Part shown: positions 7,766-16,346 of the stretch, one piece after another | Layout: every line of letters starts with the position of its first letter | Numbering within the stretch: position 1 is the stretch's first letter | Assembly: GCF_013401435.1 (NCBI RefSeq) | Contig: NZ_JACBGN010000022.1 | Span: forward strand, 1 to 47,857 | Length of the DNA stretch: 47,857 nt | Source of the DNA: Streptomyces sp. BR123 | GTDB taxonomy: Bacteria; Actinomycetota; Actinomycetes; Streptomycetales; Streptomycetaceae | Reading direction: 5' to 3' | The notes under the pieces: model-generated | Databases searched by the model: none | The model's input: only the letters and a program-made list of their open reading frames with translations | Told to the model about the DNA's origin: nothing | Position numbers and translations under genes: made by a program

Positions 7766-8638
7766 TTATCCCTTCACGGCGCCGGAGGTCATGCCGCCGA
7801 CGGCCTTGCGCTGGAGGAAGACGAAGATGACCAGGACCGGGGCCGCGAAGAGGGAGGACGCGGCCATGGTGGCGCCCCAGTCGTTGCCGAAGGCGGTCTG
7901 GAACTGGGTCAGCCACAGCGGCAGGGTCTGCGCCGTCTTCTCCTTGTTCAGGATCAGGACCATGGCGAACTCGTTCCAGGCGGTGATGAAGCCGAAGAGC
8001 GAGGTGGACATCAGGCCGGGGGCCAGCAGCGGGAGGATCACCTTGCGGAAGGCCTGGCCGCGGGTGCAGCCGTCGATCTGGGCGGCCTCCTCCAGCGTCA
8101 CCGGGACGGCGGCGATGAAGCCGCGCAGGGTCCAGATGGTGAAGGGCAGGACCATCACGAAGTAGATCGCGGTCAGCAGCGCGAGGCTGTTCAGCATCTC
8201 GGCGTCGCGGGCGATCATGTACATCGCGATGACCATGACCTCCCAGGGGGCCATCTGCGCCATCATCACGCCGAGGACGAGGCCTTTGCGGCCCTTGAAC
8301 TTCATGCGGGCGATCGCGAAGCTCGCGGCGAGGGCCACGAGCAGCGCCAGCAGGACGGCTCCGACGGTGACCAGCAGGCTGTTCTGCACGTACGTCCAGA
8401 AGAACTCGACGCCGGTGGCCTTGGTGAAGTTGCGAAACGTCGGCGTGAAGGCGAAGACCGGGTCCTTGGTGAGGATCTGGCCGGACGGCTTGAGGGCCGA
8501 GGAGAACATCCAGTAGACGGGGAAGACGAAGACCGCGGCCAGGACGAGGGCGGCGAGGTTCTTCGCGACGGCTCCCGGGCGGAGCGGACGGCGGGTGCGC
8601 AGCCGCGGCGCGGGCTTGGGGGCGGGGCTCGTGCTCAC
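7766..8638 (-). CDS. dasC: ABC transporter permease DasC (chitobiose uptake)
   Basis: A 290-residue inner-membrane permease of the carbohydrate CUT1 class with six predicted membrane helices. The EAA loop, which contacts the ATPase, reads EAAQIDGCTRGQAFRKVILP. Its start overlaps the DasB stop by 4 bases (ATGA), a sign of translational coupling. No ATPase gene is present in the operon; Das transporters use the shared ATPase MsiK encoded elsewhere. This matches the known S. coelicolor arrangement. Confidence 0.92.
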   Translation of the reverse strand: MSTSPAPKPAPRLRTRRPLRPGAVAKNLAALVLAAVFVFPVYWMFSSALKPSGQILTKDPVFAFTPTFRNFTKATGVEFFWTYVQNSLLVTVGAVLLALLVALAASFAIARMKFKGRKGLVLGVMMAQMAPWEVMVIAMYMIARDAEMLNSLALLTAIYFVMVLPFTIWTLRGFIAAVPVTLEEAAQIDGCTRGQAFRKVILPLLAPGLMSTSLFGFITAWNEFAMVLILNKEKTAQTLPLWLTQFQTAFGNDWGATMAASSLFAAPVLVIFVFLQRKAVGGMTSGAVKG

Positions 8639-9741
8639 TGCTCCTCCTCCTGCTTCAGGATCAGGCGGAAGTAGAAGGACATGACGACCACGAGCATCAC
8701 GATCGTCAGGACGGAGATCGCTGCCGCGAGCGCGTAGTGGCCCTGGCTCTGGCCCTCGACGAAGGCGAAGACGGGCAGGGTCTCGGAGGCGCGGTCGGGG
8801 CCGCCGCGGTTCATCGCGTAGACCTGGGTGAAGGCCTTGAACACCCAGATCACCTCAAGGAAGGTGGTGACGAGGAAGAACGGCCTGAGGTTGGGGAAGA
8901 CGACCTGCCAGAAGGTCTGCCAGCCGTTCGCGCCGTCCATCCGCGCGGCCTCGTACAGCTCGGCACTGACGGTGGTCAGGCCGGCGTACATGTTGAGGGC
9001 GACGAAGGGGACGGATCCCCAGACCACCAGGACCGTGATGATCACCAGGGTCGACCAGCCGGTCTCGAACCAGTTGTGCTGCTCGTAGCCGGAGAAGCCG
9101 AGCGTGCGCATGACCCAGTTCATGACGCCGAACTGCTCGTCGAACAGCCACTGGAAGACCGTCACGGACGCGACGATCGGCATGGCCCAGGCCATCACCA
9201 GGGCCATCGACAGGACCAGGCGCATCCACTTCCCCAGCCGGTTCAGCAGGAGGCCGAGGAGGCTGCCGACCGCCATGATGAGCGCGACGTTGGCGGCGGT
9301 GAAGGCGAAAGTGCGGACGACGACGGTCCAGAAGTGCCCGTCGCCCAGCAGCTGGGTGTAGTTCTCGACGCCGTGGAAGGGCGCCCTGCGCTGGATGAAC
9401 TCGATCCTGTCGACCTTCTGGAAGGACAGGATGACGTTCTTGGCCAGCGGGTACAGCAGCAGCGCGGCCATGCTGAGCACCGCCGGCGCGATCAGCAGGT
9501 ACGGCAGCCGGCCCGAGGGCGGCGAGGATGCGGCACCGCGAGGAGACGGGGCCTTCTTCGAGGTCTTCTCCGATCCCTTGGGGCCCTTCGTGGGGCCCTT
9601 CGTGGGGCCCTTCGCGGGGCCCTGCCCCCCGGCCCCGGTGGGCTGCGGCTGCTGAGGCGCCCCCGACGTGCGCAGCCGCCCGCCGGACTCGTGTGGTGCG
9701 CCCTGTGGAGCGGGCGCCGCTCCCTGGGAGTGCACGGTCAT
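8635..9741 (-). CDS. dasB: ABC transporter permease DasB (chitobiose uptake)
   Basis: A 368-residue CUT1 permease. The membrane domain starts near residue 79 (LPYLLIAPAVL), and the EAA loop reads EAARMDGANGWQTFWQVVFP. The first 75 or so residues are an extra cytoplasmic tail rich in Gly, Pro, Lys and Gln. It contains a KGPT repeat produced by a 12-bp DNA tandem repeat (9580-9615). Typical permeases of the class lack such a tail or have a shorter one. The ATG at 9741 has a GAGGA ribosome binding site. It follows dasA across 153 bases holding a stem-loop and overlaps dasC. Confidence 0.9.
   Translation of the reverse strand: MTVHSQGAAPAPQGAPHESGGRLRTSGAPQQPQPTGAGGQGPAKGPTKGPTKGPKGSEKTSKKAPSPRGAASSPPSGRLPYLLIAPAVLSMAALLLYPLAKNVILSFQKVDRIEFIQRRAPFHGVENYTQLLGDGHFWTVVVRTFAFTAANVALIMAVGSLLGLLLNRLGKWMRLVLSMALVMAWAMPIVASVTVFQWLFDEQFGVMNWVMRTLGFSGYEQHNWFETGWSTLVIITVLVVWGSVPFVALNMYAGLTTVSAELYEAARMDGANGWQTFWQVVFPNLRPFFLVTTFLEVIWVFKAFTQVYAMNRGGPDRASETLPVFAFVEGQSQGHYALAAAISVLTIVMLVVVMSFYFRLILKQEEEQ
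9580..9615. repeat. In-frame 12-bp tandem repeat in dasB
   Basis: Three copies of GGGGCCCTTCGT (the last ending in C) inside the coding sequence. On the minus strand they give the Lys-Gly-Pro-Thr/Ala repeats of the DasB N-terminal tail. A 12-bp unit changes copy number without breaking the frame. Confidence 0.75.
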
Positions 9742-9834
9742 GTTGTGGTTTCCTCGCGGTTGGCTGGGGCGACCGGCGTCCGTCGCACCCGGGTCGGCAG
9801 CGGGCGGGCGTCGCGTACGGCTGTCCGTGCGGCC

Positions 9835-9873
9835 GGGGGTGCGGCGGGCGCAGCCGGCGTCCGCCGCACCCCC
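9835..9873 (-). terminator. Stem-loop between dasA and dasB
   Basis: A 13-bp perfect stem (9835-9847 with 9861-9873) with a 13-base loop in the dasA-dasB gap. Such hairpins after binding-protein genes commonly act as partial terminators or 3' stabilisers that keep the binding protein more abundant than the permeases. That role is inferred here. Confidence 0.6.
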
Positions 9874-9894
9874 CGGTGCAGGTGTGGAGCGGTG

Positions 9895-11178
9895 CTACTT
9901 GTTGATGCGGCTCGCGATTTCCTTGTCCGCGTCCGCGCCCGCCTTGGCGGCGTCCTCACCCTTGAGGACCTTGGTCATGAACTCCTTGATCGGGTTGGGC
10001 TCGGTCTCGACGTTCGCCCAGCCCGGGGTGACCGGGGTGATCCTGCCGTTGACGCCGGCCTTGCCCATGGCCTCGGCGAAGGAGCCGGCGGCCGGGGTGA
10101 ACTGGGCGGCGGCCTGGTTCGGCAGCGACGCGCCCTTGATCTCGGCGGCGTACTTCGTCATCTGGTCCTTGCCGGTGGCCAGGGCCAGCCACTCCTTGGC
10201 GAGCTCCTTGTTCCTGGAGCGCTCGGCGACGGCGAGGTTCGAGCCGCCCAGGAAGACGGTGCCGGGCTTGTCGGCGGTCTTCCCCGGGATCGGGAAGTAG
10301 CCGAAGTCGGCCTCCTTGCCCGCCTCCTTCAGGGCCTTCTCCGCGCCGCCGGCCTCCCAGCCGAGACCGATCCAGGAAGCGACGCCGCCCTTGGGGACGA
10401 TGTCGGTGGACTGCTGCGGGGTGGCCTCGTCCTTGTCCTTCGGGGCGGTGGAGTAGGACTGCAGCTTCTTGTAGAACTCCATCGCGGAGGCCGCCTGCGG
10501 GGTGCCGAGCCCGCCCTTCCACTTGCCGCCGTCCTTGACGGCGAGCTCGCCGCCCTCGTCCCAGATGAGGCCCGCGAGGACGTACCAGCTCTGGCCGGGG
10601 AGGTGGATCGGCTGCGTGGACGGGTCGGCCGCCTTGAGCTTCTCCAGGCCGGCGATCCACTCGTCACGGGTCGTCGGCGGGGTGACGCCGGCCTTGGCGA
10701 AGGCCTTCTTGTCGTAGACGACGACGCGGTTGGCCGCGTACCAGGGGGCGGAGTAGAGCTTGCCCTCGTACTCGGCGGAGGCGAGCATGCTCTTCTGCCA
10801 GGCGTCGGCGCCCAGCTTGCCCTTCTCCTTGGTCAGGTCGGCGAGACCGCCGGTGACCGCGTAGCCGGCGCTCTGGGTGTTGCCGAGCTCCAGGACGTCC
10901 GGCGGGGTGTTCTCCGAGAGGGCCGTGGTGACCTTCTCCTGGATGCCCTTCCACGCCTGGACCTCGACCTTGACGGTGACCCCGGGGTGCTTGGCCGAGA
11001 ACTCCTTGTTGACCTCGTCGATCCAGGCCTTCGGCGCGGAGCCGTCCATCACCCAGACGGTGATCTCCTTGGCGCCGCCCGCATCGGCCGTGCCCTCGTC
11101 GCCGCCACCGTTGCCACACGCCGCTGCACCGGCCATCATGCCCGCGACACCGACCGCCGCGATGAGCTTGCGCTTCAC
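9895..11178 (-). CDS. dasA: Chitobiose-binding lipoprotein DasA
   Basis: A 427-residue solute-binding protein of ABC family 1. It has a lipoprotein signal peptide: a basic MKRK start, a hydrophobic core and a lipobox ending at Cys 21 (GAAAC), so the mature protein is lipid-anchored outside the membrane. Aromatic residues in the binding domain (WYAANR, SWYVLAGLIWDEGG, GLGWEAGG) fit a sugar binder. It captures chitobiose and delivers it to DasB/DasC. It is divergent from dasR, with two dre sites in between. The assignment to DasA rests on this context together with the sequence. Confidence 0.92.
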   Translation of the reverse strand: MKRKLIAAVGVAGMMAGAAACGNGGGDEGTADAGGAKEITVWVMDGSAPKAWIDEVNKEFSAKHPGVTVKVEVQAWKGIQEKVTTALSENTPPDVLELGNTQSAGYAVTGGLADLTKEKGKLGADAWQKSMLASAEYEGKLYSAPWYAANRVVVYDKKAFAKAGVTPPTTRDEWIAGLEKLKAADPSTQPIHLPGQSWYVLAGLIWDEGGELAVKDGGKWKGGLGTPQAASAMEFYKKLQSYSTAPKDKDEATPQQSTDIVPKGGVASWIGLGWEAGGAEKALKEAGKEADFGYFPIPGKTADKPGTVFLGGSNLAVAERSRNKELAKEWLALATGKDQMTKYAAEIKGASLPNQAAAQFTPAAGSFAEAMGKAGVNGRITPVTPGWANVETEPNPIKEFMTKVLKGEDAAKAGADADKEIASRINK

Positions 11179-11279
11179 GCCACCCTCCTCAGGGATGCTG
11201 CCTGCAACTTCCCTCGCCCGCCGCGGTGATGCACCGAGTACTTCACGCGTACTGCCCGTGGGGCCGGGATCCGATCCAT

Positions 11280-11319
11280 ATTGGTGTAGACCAGTAACCG
11301 GAGCTTGGCCTAGACCTTT
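11280..11319. promoter_or_regulatory. Two DasR operators (dre) between dasA and dasR
   Basis: TGGTGTAGACCA (11282-11293) and TGGCCTAGACCT (11306-11317) both resemble the dre core TGGTCTAGACCA, with one and two mismatches. Their centres are 24 bases apart, a little over two helical turns, so two dimers could bind the same face. They lie about 100 bases upstream of dasA and 120 upstream of dasR. Confidence 0.8.
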
Positions 11320-11440
11320 AGGGGTGTCAAGGGTCTAATGATCGGGTGCCGCGTCCGTTACCGGACCGACACCTGGGGGAGGACTTCAGGCCCGTCCCCC
11401 CACCCGTGTCACCATGTGACCGCACATATCGGAGGAGCCG

Positions 11441-12244
11441 GTGACGGCAGCGAAACTGGAGTCGGGAAGGCGGGCGGCGATGGCCACCGAAGGGGCGACC
11501 ACCGAGCCGGAGGGTGGTGCGGCCACGCGCACCGCACGCGTGCCCAAGTACTACCGACTCAAGCGGCACTTGCTCGACATGACGGAAACGCTGCCGCCCG
11601 GCACACCCGTCCCTCCCGAGCGCACCCTCGCCGCCGAGTTCGACACCTCCCGCACCACCGTGCGCCAGGCCCTCCAGGAGCTCGTCGTCGAGGGCAGGCT
11701 GGAGCGCATCCAGGGCAAGGGCACCTTCGTGGCCAAGCCCAAGGTCTCCCAGCCGCTGCAACTGTCCTCCTACACCGAGGACATGCGGGCGCAGGGCCTG
11801 GAGCCCACCTCACAGCTCCTGGACATCGGCTACGTGACCGCCGACGACACCCTGGCCGGACTGCTCAAGATCGCCACGGGCGGGCGCGTCCTGCGCATCG
11901 AGCGGCTCCGCCTGGCCAGCGGCGAGCCGATGGCCATCGAGACCACGCATCTGTCGGCCAAGCGCTTCCCCGCCCTGCGCCGCTCCCTGGCCAAGTACAC
12001 CTCGCTCTACACGGCCCTCGCCGAGGTGTACGGGGTGCGGCTCGCCGAGGCCGAGGAGACCATCGAGACCTCCCTGGCCACCCCCCGCGAGGCAGGACTG
12101 CTCGGCACGGACGTCGGCCTGCCGATGCTGATGCTGTCCCGGCACTCCCTGGACGCCGACGGGGAGCCGGTCGAATGGGTCCGCTCGGTCTACCGCGGAG
12201 ATCGATACAAGTTCGTTGCCCGACTCCAGCGCCCCGCCGTGTGA
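11441..12244 (+). CDS. dasR: DasR, GntR/HutC-family master regulator of GlcNAc use
   Basis: A 267-residue regulator. An N-terminal winged helix-turn-helix (about residues 38-105: [19 protein letters not shown]) precedes a UTRA ligand domain (about 110-260). DasR represses chitin and N-acetylglucosamine genes and links nutrients to development and antibiotic production; glucosamine-6-phosphate and GlcNAc-6-phosphate release it from DNA. The GTG at 11441 follows GGAGGA by four bases. An ATG at 11480 is an alternative that would shorten a poorly conserved tail by 13 residues. Location beside dasABC, and dre sites nearby, make the identification firm. Confidence 0.95.
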   Translation: MTAAKLESGRRAAMATEGATTEPEGGAATRTARVPKYYRLKRHLLDMTETLPPGTPVPPERTLAAEFDTSRTTVRQALQELVVEGRLERIQGKGTFVAKPKVSQPLQLSSYTEDMRAQGLEPTSQLLDIGYVTADDTLAGLLKIATGGRVLRIERLRLASGEPMAIETTHLSAKRFPALRRSLAKYTSLYTALAEVYGVRLAEAEETIETSLATPREAGLLGTDVGLPMLMLSRHSLDADGEPVEWVRSVYRGDRYKFVARLQRPAV

Positions 12245-12273
12245 TCCGTAGTTGACTTCGTTCCGCCATGCGG

Positions 12274-12306
12274 ACGGGGGCTTATGTTCACCGGTCAGGC
12301 CCCCGT
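12274..12306 (+). terminator. Weak hairpin after dasR
   Basis: An 8-bp stem (ACGGGGGC with GCCCCCGT) with a 17-base loop lies between dasR and the cstA start. It could terminate dasR transcripts. It is modest and could be chance in GC-rich DNA. Confidence 0.3.
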
Positions 12307-12351
12307 AGATTCCCTGCGCTTGCGCAGATGATCAACGAGGGGACGAGGATC

Positions 12352-14589
12352 ATGCCGGAACCGGAAGCAACAGACACCCAGCGGCACGCGGCGAGTTCGG
12401 GCCCGGTACCTGACTCGCCCTCCGCATCAGCCCGCATGACCCCGAAGTCGATCGCCGTGTGGGTGCTCATCGCCCTCATCGGGGCCGTCGGCTGGGCCGT
12501 GCTCGCACTCTCCCGCGGCGAGGAGATCTCCGCCGCCTGGCTGCTCGCCGCCGCCCTCGGCTCGTACGCCATCGGCTACCGCTTCTACGCGCGCTTCATC
12601 GCGCACCGGGTCCTGCGGGTCGACAAGACCCGGGCCACCCCCGCCGAACGCCTCGACAACGGTGTCGACTTCCACCCGACCGACCGCCGGGTGCTCTTCG
12701 GCCACCACTTCGCCGCCGTCGCCGGCGCCGGACCGCTCGTCGGCCCGGTGCTCGCCGCACAGATGGGCTACCTGCCCGGCACCATCTGGATCGTCGCCGG
12801 CGTGATCTTCGCGGGTGCCGTCCAGGACATGGTCACCCTGTTCTTCTCCACCCGGCGCGACGGCCGCTCGCTCGGCCAGATGGCCCGGGACGAGATCGGC
12901 CCCGTGGGCGGAGCCGCCGCCCTCGTCGCCGTGTTCGCCATCATGATCATCCTGCTGGCGGTGCTCGCCCTGGTCATCGTCAACGCCCTGGCGCACTCGC
13001 CCTGGGGCGTGTTCTCCATCGGCATGACCATCCCGATCGCCCTGTTCATGGGCTTCTACCTGCGCGTGCTGAGGCCGGGCCGGGTCACCGAGGTCTCCGT
13101 CATCGGCGTCGCCCTGCTGCTGCTCGCCATCGTCGCGGGCGGCTGGGTCGCCGAGTCCTCGCTGGCGTCCACCTTCACCCTGGAGAAGGAGACGCTGATC
13201 ATCTGGATGGTCGCGTACGGCTTCATCGCCTCGGTGCTGCCGGTGTGGATGCTGCTCGCACCCCGCGACTACCTCTCCACCTTCATGAAGATCGGCACGA
13301 TCGCGATGCTCGCCCTGGGTGTCGTCATCGCCATGCCGACGCTGAAGATGCCCTCGGTCACCGACTTCGCCGCCCGCGGGGACGGCCCGGTCTTCGCCGG
13401 GTCGATGTTCCCCTTCGTCTTCATCACCATCGCCTGCGGGGCGCTGTCCGGCTTCCACTCCCTGGTCTCCTCGGGCACCACCCCGAAGATGATCCAGAAG
13501 GAGACCCAGGTCCGGGTCATCGGCTACGGCTCCATGCTGACCGAGTCCTTCGTCGCCGTGATGGCGATGATCTGCGCGTGCATCATCGAGCCCGGCCTGT
13601 TCTTCGCGGTCAACTCCCCCGGCGGGGTCGTCGGCACCACCGTCCAGACCGCCTCGGAGGCGGTCACGAACTTCGGCTTCTCCGTCTCCCCCGAGTTCCT
13701 CGCCCAGGCCGCGAAGGACGTCGAGGAGACCAGCCTGCTGTCCCGTACGGGCGGAGCGCCGACCTTCGCACTCGGAATGTCGGAAATCTTCTCGGCCGTC
13801 GTCGGCGGCGCCGGCATGAAGGCCTTCTGGTACCACTTCGCCATCATGTTCGAGGCGTTGTTCATCCTGACCACGCTGGACGCGGGCACCCGCGTCGGCC
13901 GGTTCATGCTCCAGGACACCCTCGGCAACGTGCACAGGTCCTTCAAGGACGTCAGCTGGAAGCCCGGCGTCTGGCTGGCCAGCGCCCTCGTCGTCGGCGG
14001 CTGGGGCTACTTCCTGTGGGTCGGCGTCAAGGACCCGCTGGGCGGCATCAACCAGCTCTTCCCTCTGTTCGGCATCGCGAACCAGCTGCTCGCGGCGGTG
14101 GCCCTGGCCGTCTGCACGACCCTGCTGGTCAAGTCCGGCCGACTGAAGTGGGCCTGGGTGACCGGCGTCCCGCTGGTGTGGGACGTGGCCGTCACCCTCA
14201 CCGCGAGCTGGCAGAAGATCTTCTCGGACGACGTGAAGGTCGGCTTCTTCGCCCAGCGCGACAAGTACCAGGACGGCATCGACGCGGGGAAGGTGCTCGC
14301 ACCCGCGAAGAACATGGACGAGATGCACACGGTGGTCACCAACGCCACCGTCGACGGCGTCCTGGCCGGACTCTTCGCCGCCCTGATCGTCATCGTGCTG
14401 CTGGACGCGGCCCGTACCTGCATCCGGGCCGTCCGCAGCCCCGGGACGGTCCGGCTGACCGAGGTCCCGTGGACCGAGTCGAAGATCATCGCCCCGGCCG
14501 GGCTCATCGCGACGCCGCAGGAGCGGGCCGAACTCGCCGCCGCCGGGCTCGACTCGGGCGGCGGCCGTGCGAAGGAGCCGGTGGCATGA
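12352..14589 (+). CDS. Carbon starvation protein CstA family transporter
   Basis: A 745-residue integral membrane protein with about 16 hydrophobic segments. CstA signatures are present (HHFAAVAGAGPLVGPVLAAQ, SGFHSLVSSGTTPKMI, LTTLDAGTRVGRFMLQD). Characterised relatives in E. coli (CstA, BtsT) take up pyruvate and possibly peptides, so pyruvate uptake is likely but not shown. The ATG at 12352 follows GAGGGGACGAGG; an upstream in-frame ATG at 12328 has no ribosome binding site. It overlaps the next small gene by 4 bases, matching the cstA-ybdD and btsT-yjiX pairs of E. coli. Confidence 0.9.
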   Translation: MPEPEATDTQRHAASSGPVPDSPSASARMTPKSIAVWVLIALIGAVGWAVLALSRGEEISAAWLLAAALGSYAIGYRFYARFIAHRVLRVDKTRATPAERLDNGVDFHPTDRRVLFGHHFAAVAGAGPLVGPVLAAQMGYLPGTIWIVAGVIFAGAVQDMVTLFFSTRRDGRSLGQMARDEIGPVGGAAALVAVFAIMIILLAVLALVIVNALAHSPWGVFSIGMTIPIALFMGFYLRVLRPGRVTEVSVIGVALLLLAIVAGGWVAESSLASTFTLEKETLIIWMVAYGFIASVLPVWMLLAPRDYLSTFMKIGTIAMLALGVVIAMPTLKMPSVTDFAARGDGPVFAGSMFPFVFITIACGALSGFHSLVSSGTTPKMIQKETQVRVIGYGSMLTESFVAVMAMICACIIEPGLFFAVNSPGGVVGTTVQTASEAVTNFGFSVSPEFLAQAAKDVEETSLLSRTGGAPTFALGMSEIFSAVVGGAGMKAFWYHFAIMFEALFILTTLDAGTRVGRFMLQDTLGNVHRSFKDVSWKPGVWLASALVVGGWGYFLWVGVKDPLGGINQLFPLFGIANQLLAAVALAVCTTLLVKSGRLKWAWVTGVPLVWDVAVTLTASWQKIFSDDVKVGFFAQRDKYQDGIDAGKVLAPAKNMDEMHTVVTNATVDGVLAGLFAALIVIVLLDAARTCIRAVRSPGTVRLTEVPWTESKIIAPAGLIATPQERAELAAAGLDSGGGRAKEPVA

Positions 14590-14789
14590 GCGCCGGCGGG
14601 GTGCGCGGCGCGCTGGCGAAGGCGCGGTTCTACGTGCGGGAGTTCTCCGGCGAGGCGGCGTACGACCGGTACGTCGCACATGCCCGCTCCCACGATCCGG
14701 ACGCCGAGGTCATGACCCGCCGCGCCTTCGAACACGCCCGCACCGACGCCCGCGAGGCGGATCCCCGGGAGGGCTTCCGCTGCTGCTGA
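14586..14789 (+). CDS. YbdD/YjiX family small protein (DUF466)
   Basis: A 67-residue basic protein with the family pattern YDRYVAHARSHDPDAEVMTRRAF and a C-terminal FRCC. It is encoded immediately after CstA-type transporters in many bacteria. Here it starts on the ATGA overlap with the cstA stop codon, so the two are translationally coupled. It probably modulates or assembles the transporter; its biochemistry is unknown. Confidence 0.88.
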   Translation: MSAGGVRGALAKARFYVREFSGEAAYDRYVAHARSHDPDAEVMTRRAFEHARTDAREADPREGFRCC

Positions 14790-14805
14790 GGGCTGCCGCT
14801 GTGGA

Positions 14806-14833
14806 GGGGCCCGCCGGTCGTCCGGCGGGCCCC
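14806..14833 (+). terminator. Terminator after the cstA operon
   Basis: A perfect 12-bp stem (14806-14817 with 14822-14833) with a 4-base loop, followed by a short T-containing stretch. It also lies just beyond the stop of the convergent Uma2 gene, so it may serve both strands. Confidence 0.75.
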
Positions 14834-14849
14834 TTCGTTGTGCGTGACC

Positions 14850-15434
14850 TCAGCGCACCCAGTCCTTGAGGGGCTCAGTCTGCAGGGTGATGCCGACAGG
14901 CTCCGGGAGGATGATGTCCGACCCGTACGGCACGATGTGAACGCTCTCGTACCGGCGGCCGTTCGGCTGGCTGTAAACGGAGACCTCGCACTTGGCCCTG
15001 TCGATAAGCAGGTAGACGGGGATGCCTGTTTGCGCGTAGGCCCGCGGCTTCTCGACGTGGTCACGCCGGTGCGTGTCCGAATCCCAGGATGTGACCTCGA
15101 CGGCCATGAGGATCGGCTCGGGGTCAGCCCAGTCGCCCTGCCCCACAAAAGCGTCCTCGTGTGCCAGTACGGCGTCGGGGATCGCCCGCCCGGTCCGGTA
15201 CTCCTGCGCCTTGATCCCCATCCCCTGGTGCAACCAGAGTTCAGGCTGGTGCTGGATACAGATCCGCGTGAGCCACTGGATGATCCGCCCGTGGTCCCCG
15301 TCCGGCATGGCCTTGCTCCTGATGACACCGTCGATGAATTCCAGCCGCAGTCCCTCGATCTCCCGGGCGCCTATACGCGCGAGGGCTTCGAATTCTTCGG
15401 ACAGCATGTGGGGCCGGTCAGTCATCACGGTCAT
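14850..15434 (-). CDS. Uma2 family restriction-endonuclease-fold protein (DUF820)
   Basis: A 194-residue protein with the PD-(D/E)xK nuclease fold of the Uma2 family: IPDAVLA supplies the Asp, and LMAVEVTSWDSD supplies the core E-V-T strand, followed by KPRAYAQTGIPVYLLID. These proteins are greatly expanded in streptomycetes and cyanobacteria, and their function is unclear. The window shows no partner methylase or toxin-antitoxin mate. The ATG at 15434 has a GAGGAAGG purine tract upstream; another ATG lies three codons in. It is divergent from the acetyltransferase gene. Confidence 0.82.
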   Translation of the reverse strand: MTVMTDRPHMLSEEFEALARIGAREIEGLRLEFIDGVIRSKAMPDGDHGRIIQWLTRICIQHQPELWLHQGMGIKAQEYRTGRAIPDAVLAHEDAFVGQGDWADPEPILMAVEVTSWDSDTHRRDHVEKPRAYAQTGIPVYLLIDRAKCEVSVYSQPNGRRYESVHIVPYGSDIILPEPVGITLQTEPLKDWVR

Positions 15435-15512
15435 GCCTCGCTCGCCTTCCTCGACGGTGCTACTCCAGACGATAGCGCCGGGCGCCTGCCCCCGTCCGGC
15501 ACACTCGGCGGC

Positions 15513-16010
15513 ATGGACATCGACATCAGGGCGGCCGTGCCCACCGAGTACGAACGGCTGGGAGAGATCACCGGGCAGGCCTACACCGGGGACGGGCTGC
15601 TCGACCGGAACGAGGACGACACCTACCTGAACGTCCTGCGCGATGTGGCCGGCCGGGCCGCCGCGGGCGAGGTGCTGGTCGCGGTACGGGACGGGCAGGT
15701 GCTCGGCGGGGTGACCTTCGCCCCGCCCGGGAGCCCGCTCGCCGACGTCGCCGGGCCGCACGAGGCCGAGTTCCGCATGCTCGCCGTCGCACCCGAGGCG
15801 CGCGGGAGGGGCGTCGGGGAGGCCCTCGTACGGGCGTGCATCGAGCGTGCCCGCGCCCTCGACGGGGTCACCGCACTGACCCTGTCCACCCAGCCGACGA
15901 TGCGGGGCGCCCAGCGGATCTACGCGCGCCTGGGCTTCGTCCGCACCCCCGAACTGGACTGGTCCCCGATCCCCGCACTGACGCTGCTCACCTACCGACT
16001 GGAGCTGTGA
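15513..16010 (+). CDS. GNAT family N-acetyltransferase
   Basis: A 165-residue acetyltransferase of the GCN5 fold. The acetyl-CoA pyrophosphate loop is ARGRGVGEAL (the R/Q-x-x-G-x-G/A motif), preceded by the strand EFRMLAVAPE and followed by IYARLGFVRTPE. The substrate is not evident. The ATG at 15513 gives the usual N-terminal strand (DIDIRAAVPTEYERL). It stands alone between the Uma2 gene and the B12 riboswitch. Confidence 0.85.
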   Translation: MDIDIRAAVPTEYERLGEITGQAYTGDGLLDRNEDDTYLNVLRDVAGRAAAGEVLVAVRDGQVLGGVTFAPPGSPLADVAGPHEAEFRMLAVAPEARGRGVGEALVRACIERARALDGVTALTLSTQPTMRGAQRIYARLGFVRTPELDWSPIPALTLLTYRLEL

Positions 16011-16077
16011 GGCCACGCTCAGCAAAGGCCCGGGACACAACATCTAGGGGGTCGCACAGAAACCTCCCCCCACATGT

Positions 16078-16188
16078 ATGCTCGTCCTCGCTGTCGCCGC
16101 AGGGGAATCCGGTGCGAATCCGGAACTGTCCCGCAACGGTATGAAGTACACCCATCGGTGTCACCGAAGTCCGACGACCTGCCGACGG
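16078..16188 (+). ncRNA. Cobalamin (B12) riboswitch upstream of nrdAB
   Basis: The leader holds the cobalamin-riboswitch core: a GGGGAATCCGGTGCGAATCC segment, AACTGTCCCGCAACGGT, and the B12 box GTCCGACGACCTGCC at about 16169-16183. From the aptamer to the nrdA start codon is about 160 bases of very GC-rich sequence forming the expression platform. In S. coelicolor the same element represses nrdABS when B12 is present. Logically, the B12-independent class I reductase is made only when the B12-dependent class II enzyme cannot work. The rest of 16011-16346 holds no gene. Confidence 0.93.
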
Positions 16189-16346
16189 CGCGCCCGGCTC
16201 GACCGAACCGGGTGCCGACCACGTCCGGGCCTCGAGGTAGGGCCGGCGGACGCCGCGCGGTGCTGCCCTCGGGGCCCCTGCCCGCGCGCGCCCGCTCGCG
16301 CCCGCGCCGCCGCCGTCCCGGAGCCGAGCGAGGGAGAGCTCCCCCC

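Noticed and set aside
5108..8674. A very long open frame on the plus strand
   Set aside because: It crosses nagB and runs antisense through the GH3 and dasC genes. Its translation is low-complexity Arg/Gly/Ala sequence typical of shadow frames in GC-rich DNA.
14850..15434. Restriction or defence system around the Uma2 protein
   Set aside because: No methylase, helicase or toxin partner is next to it; the neighbours are a transporter operon and an acetyltransferase.
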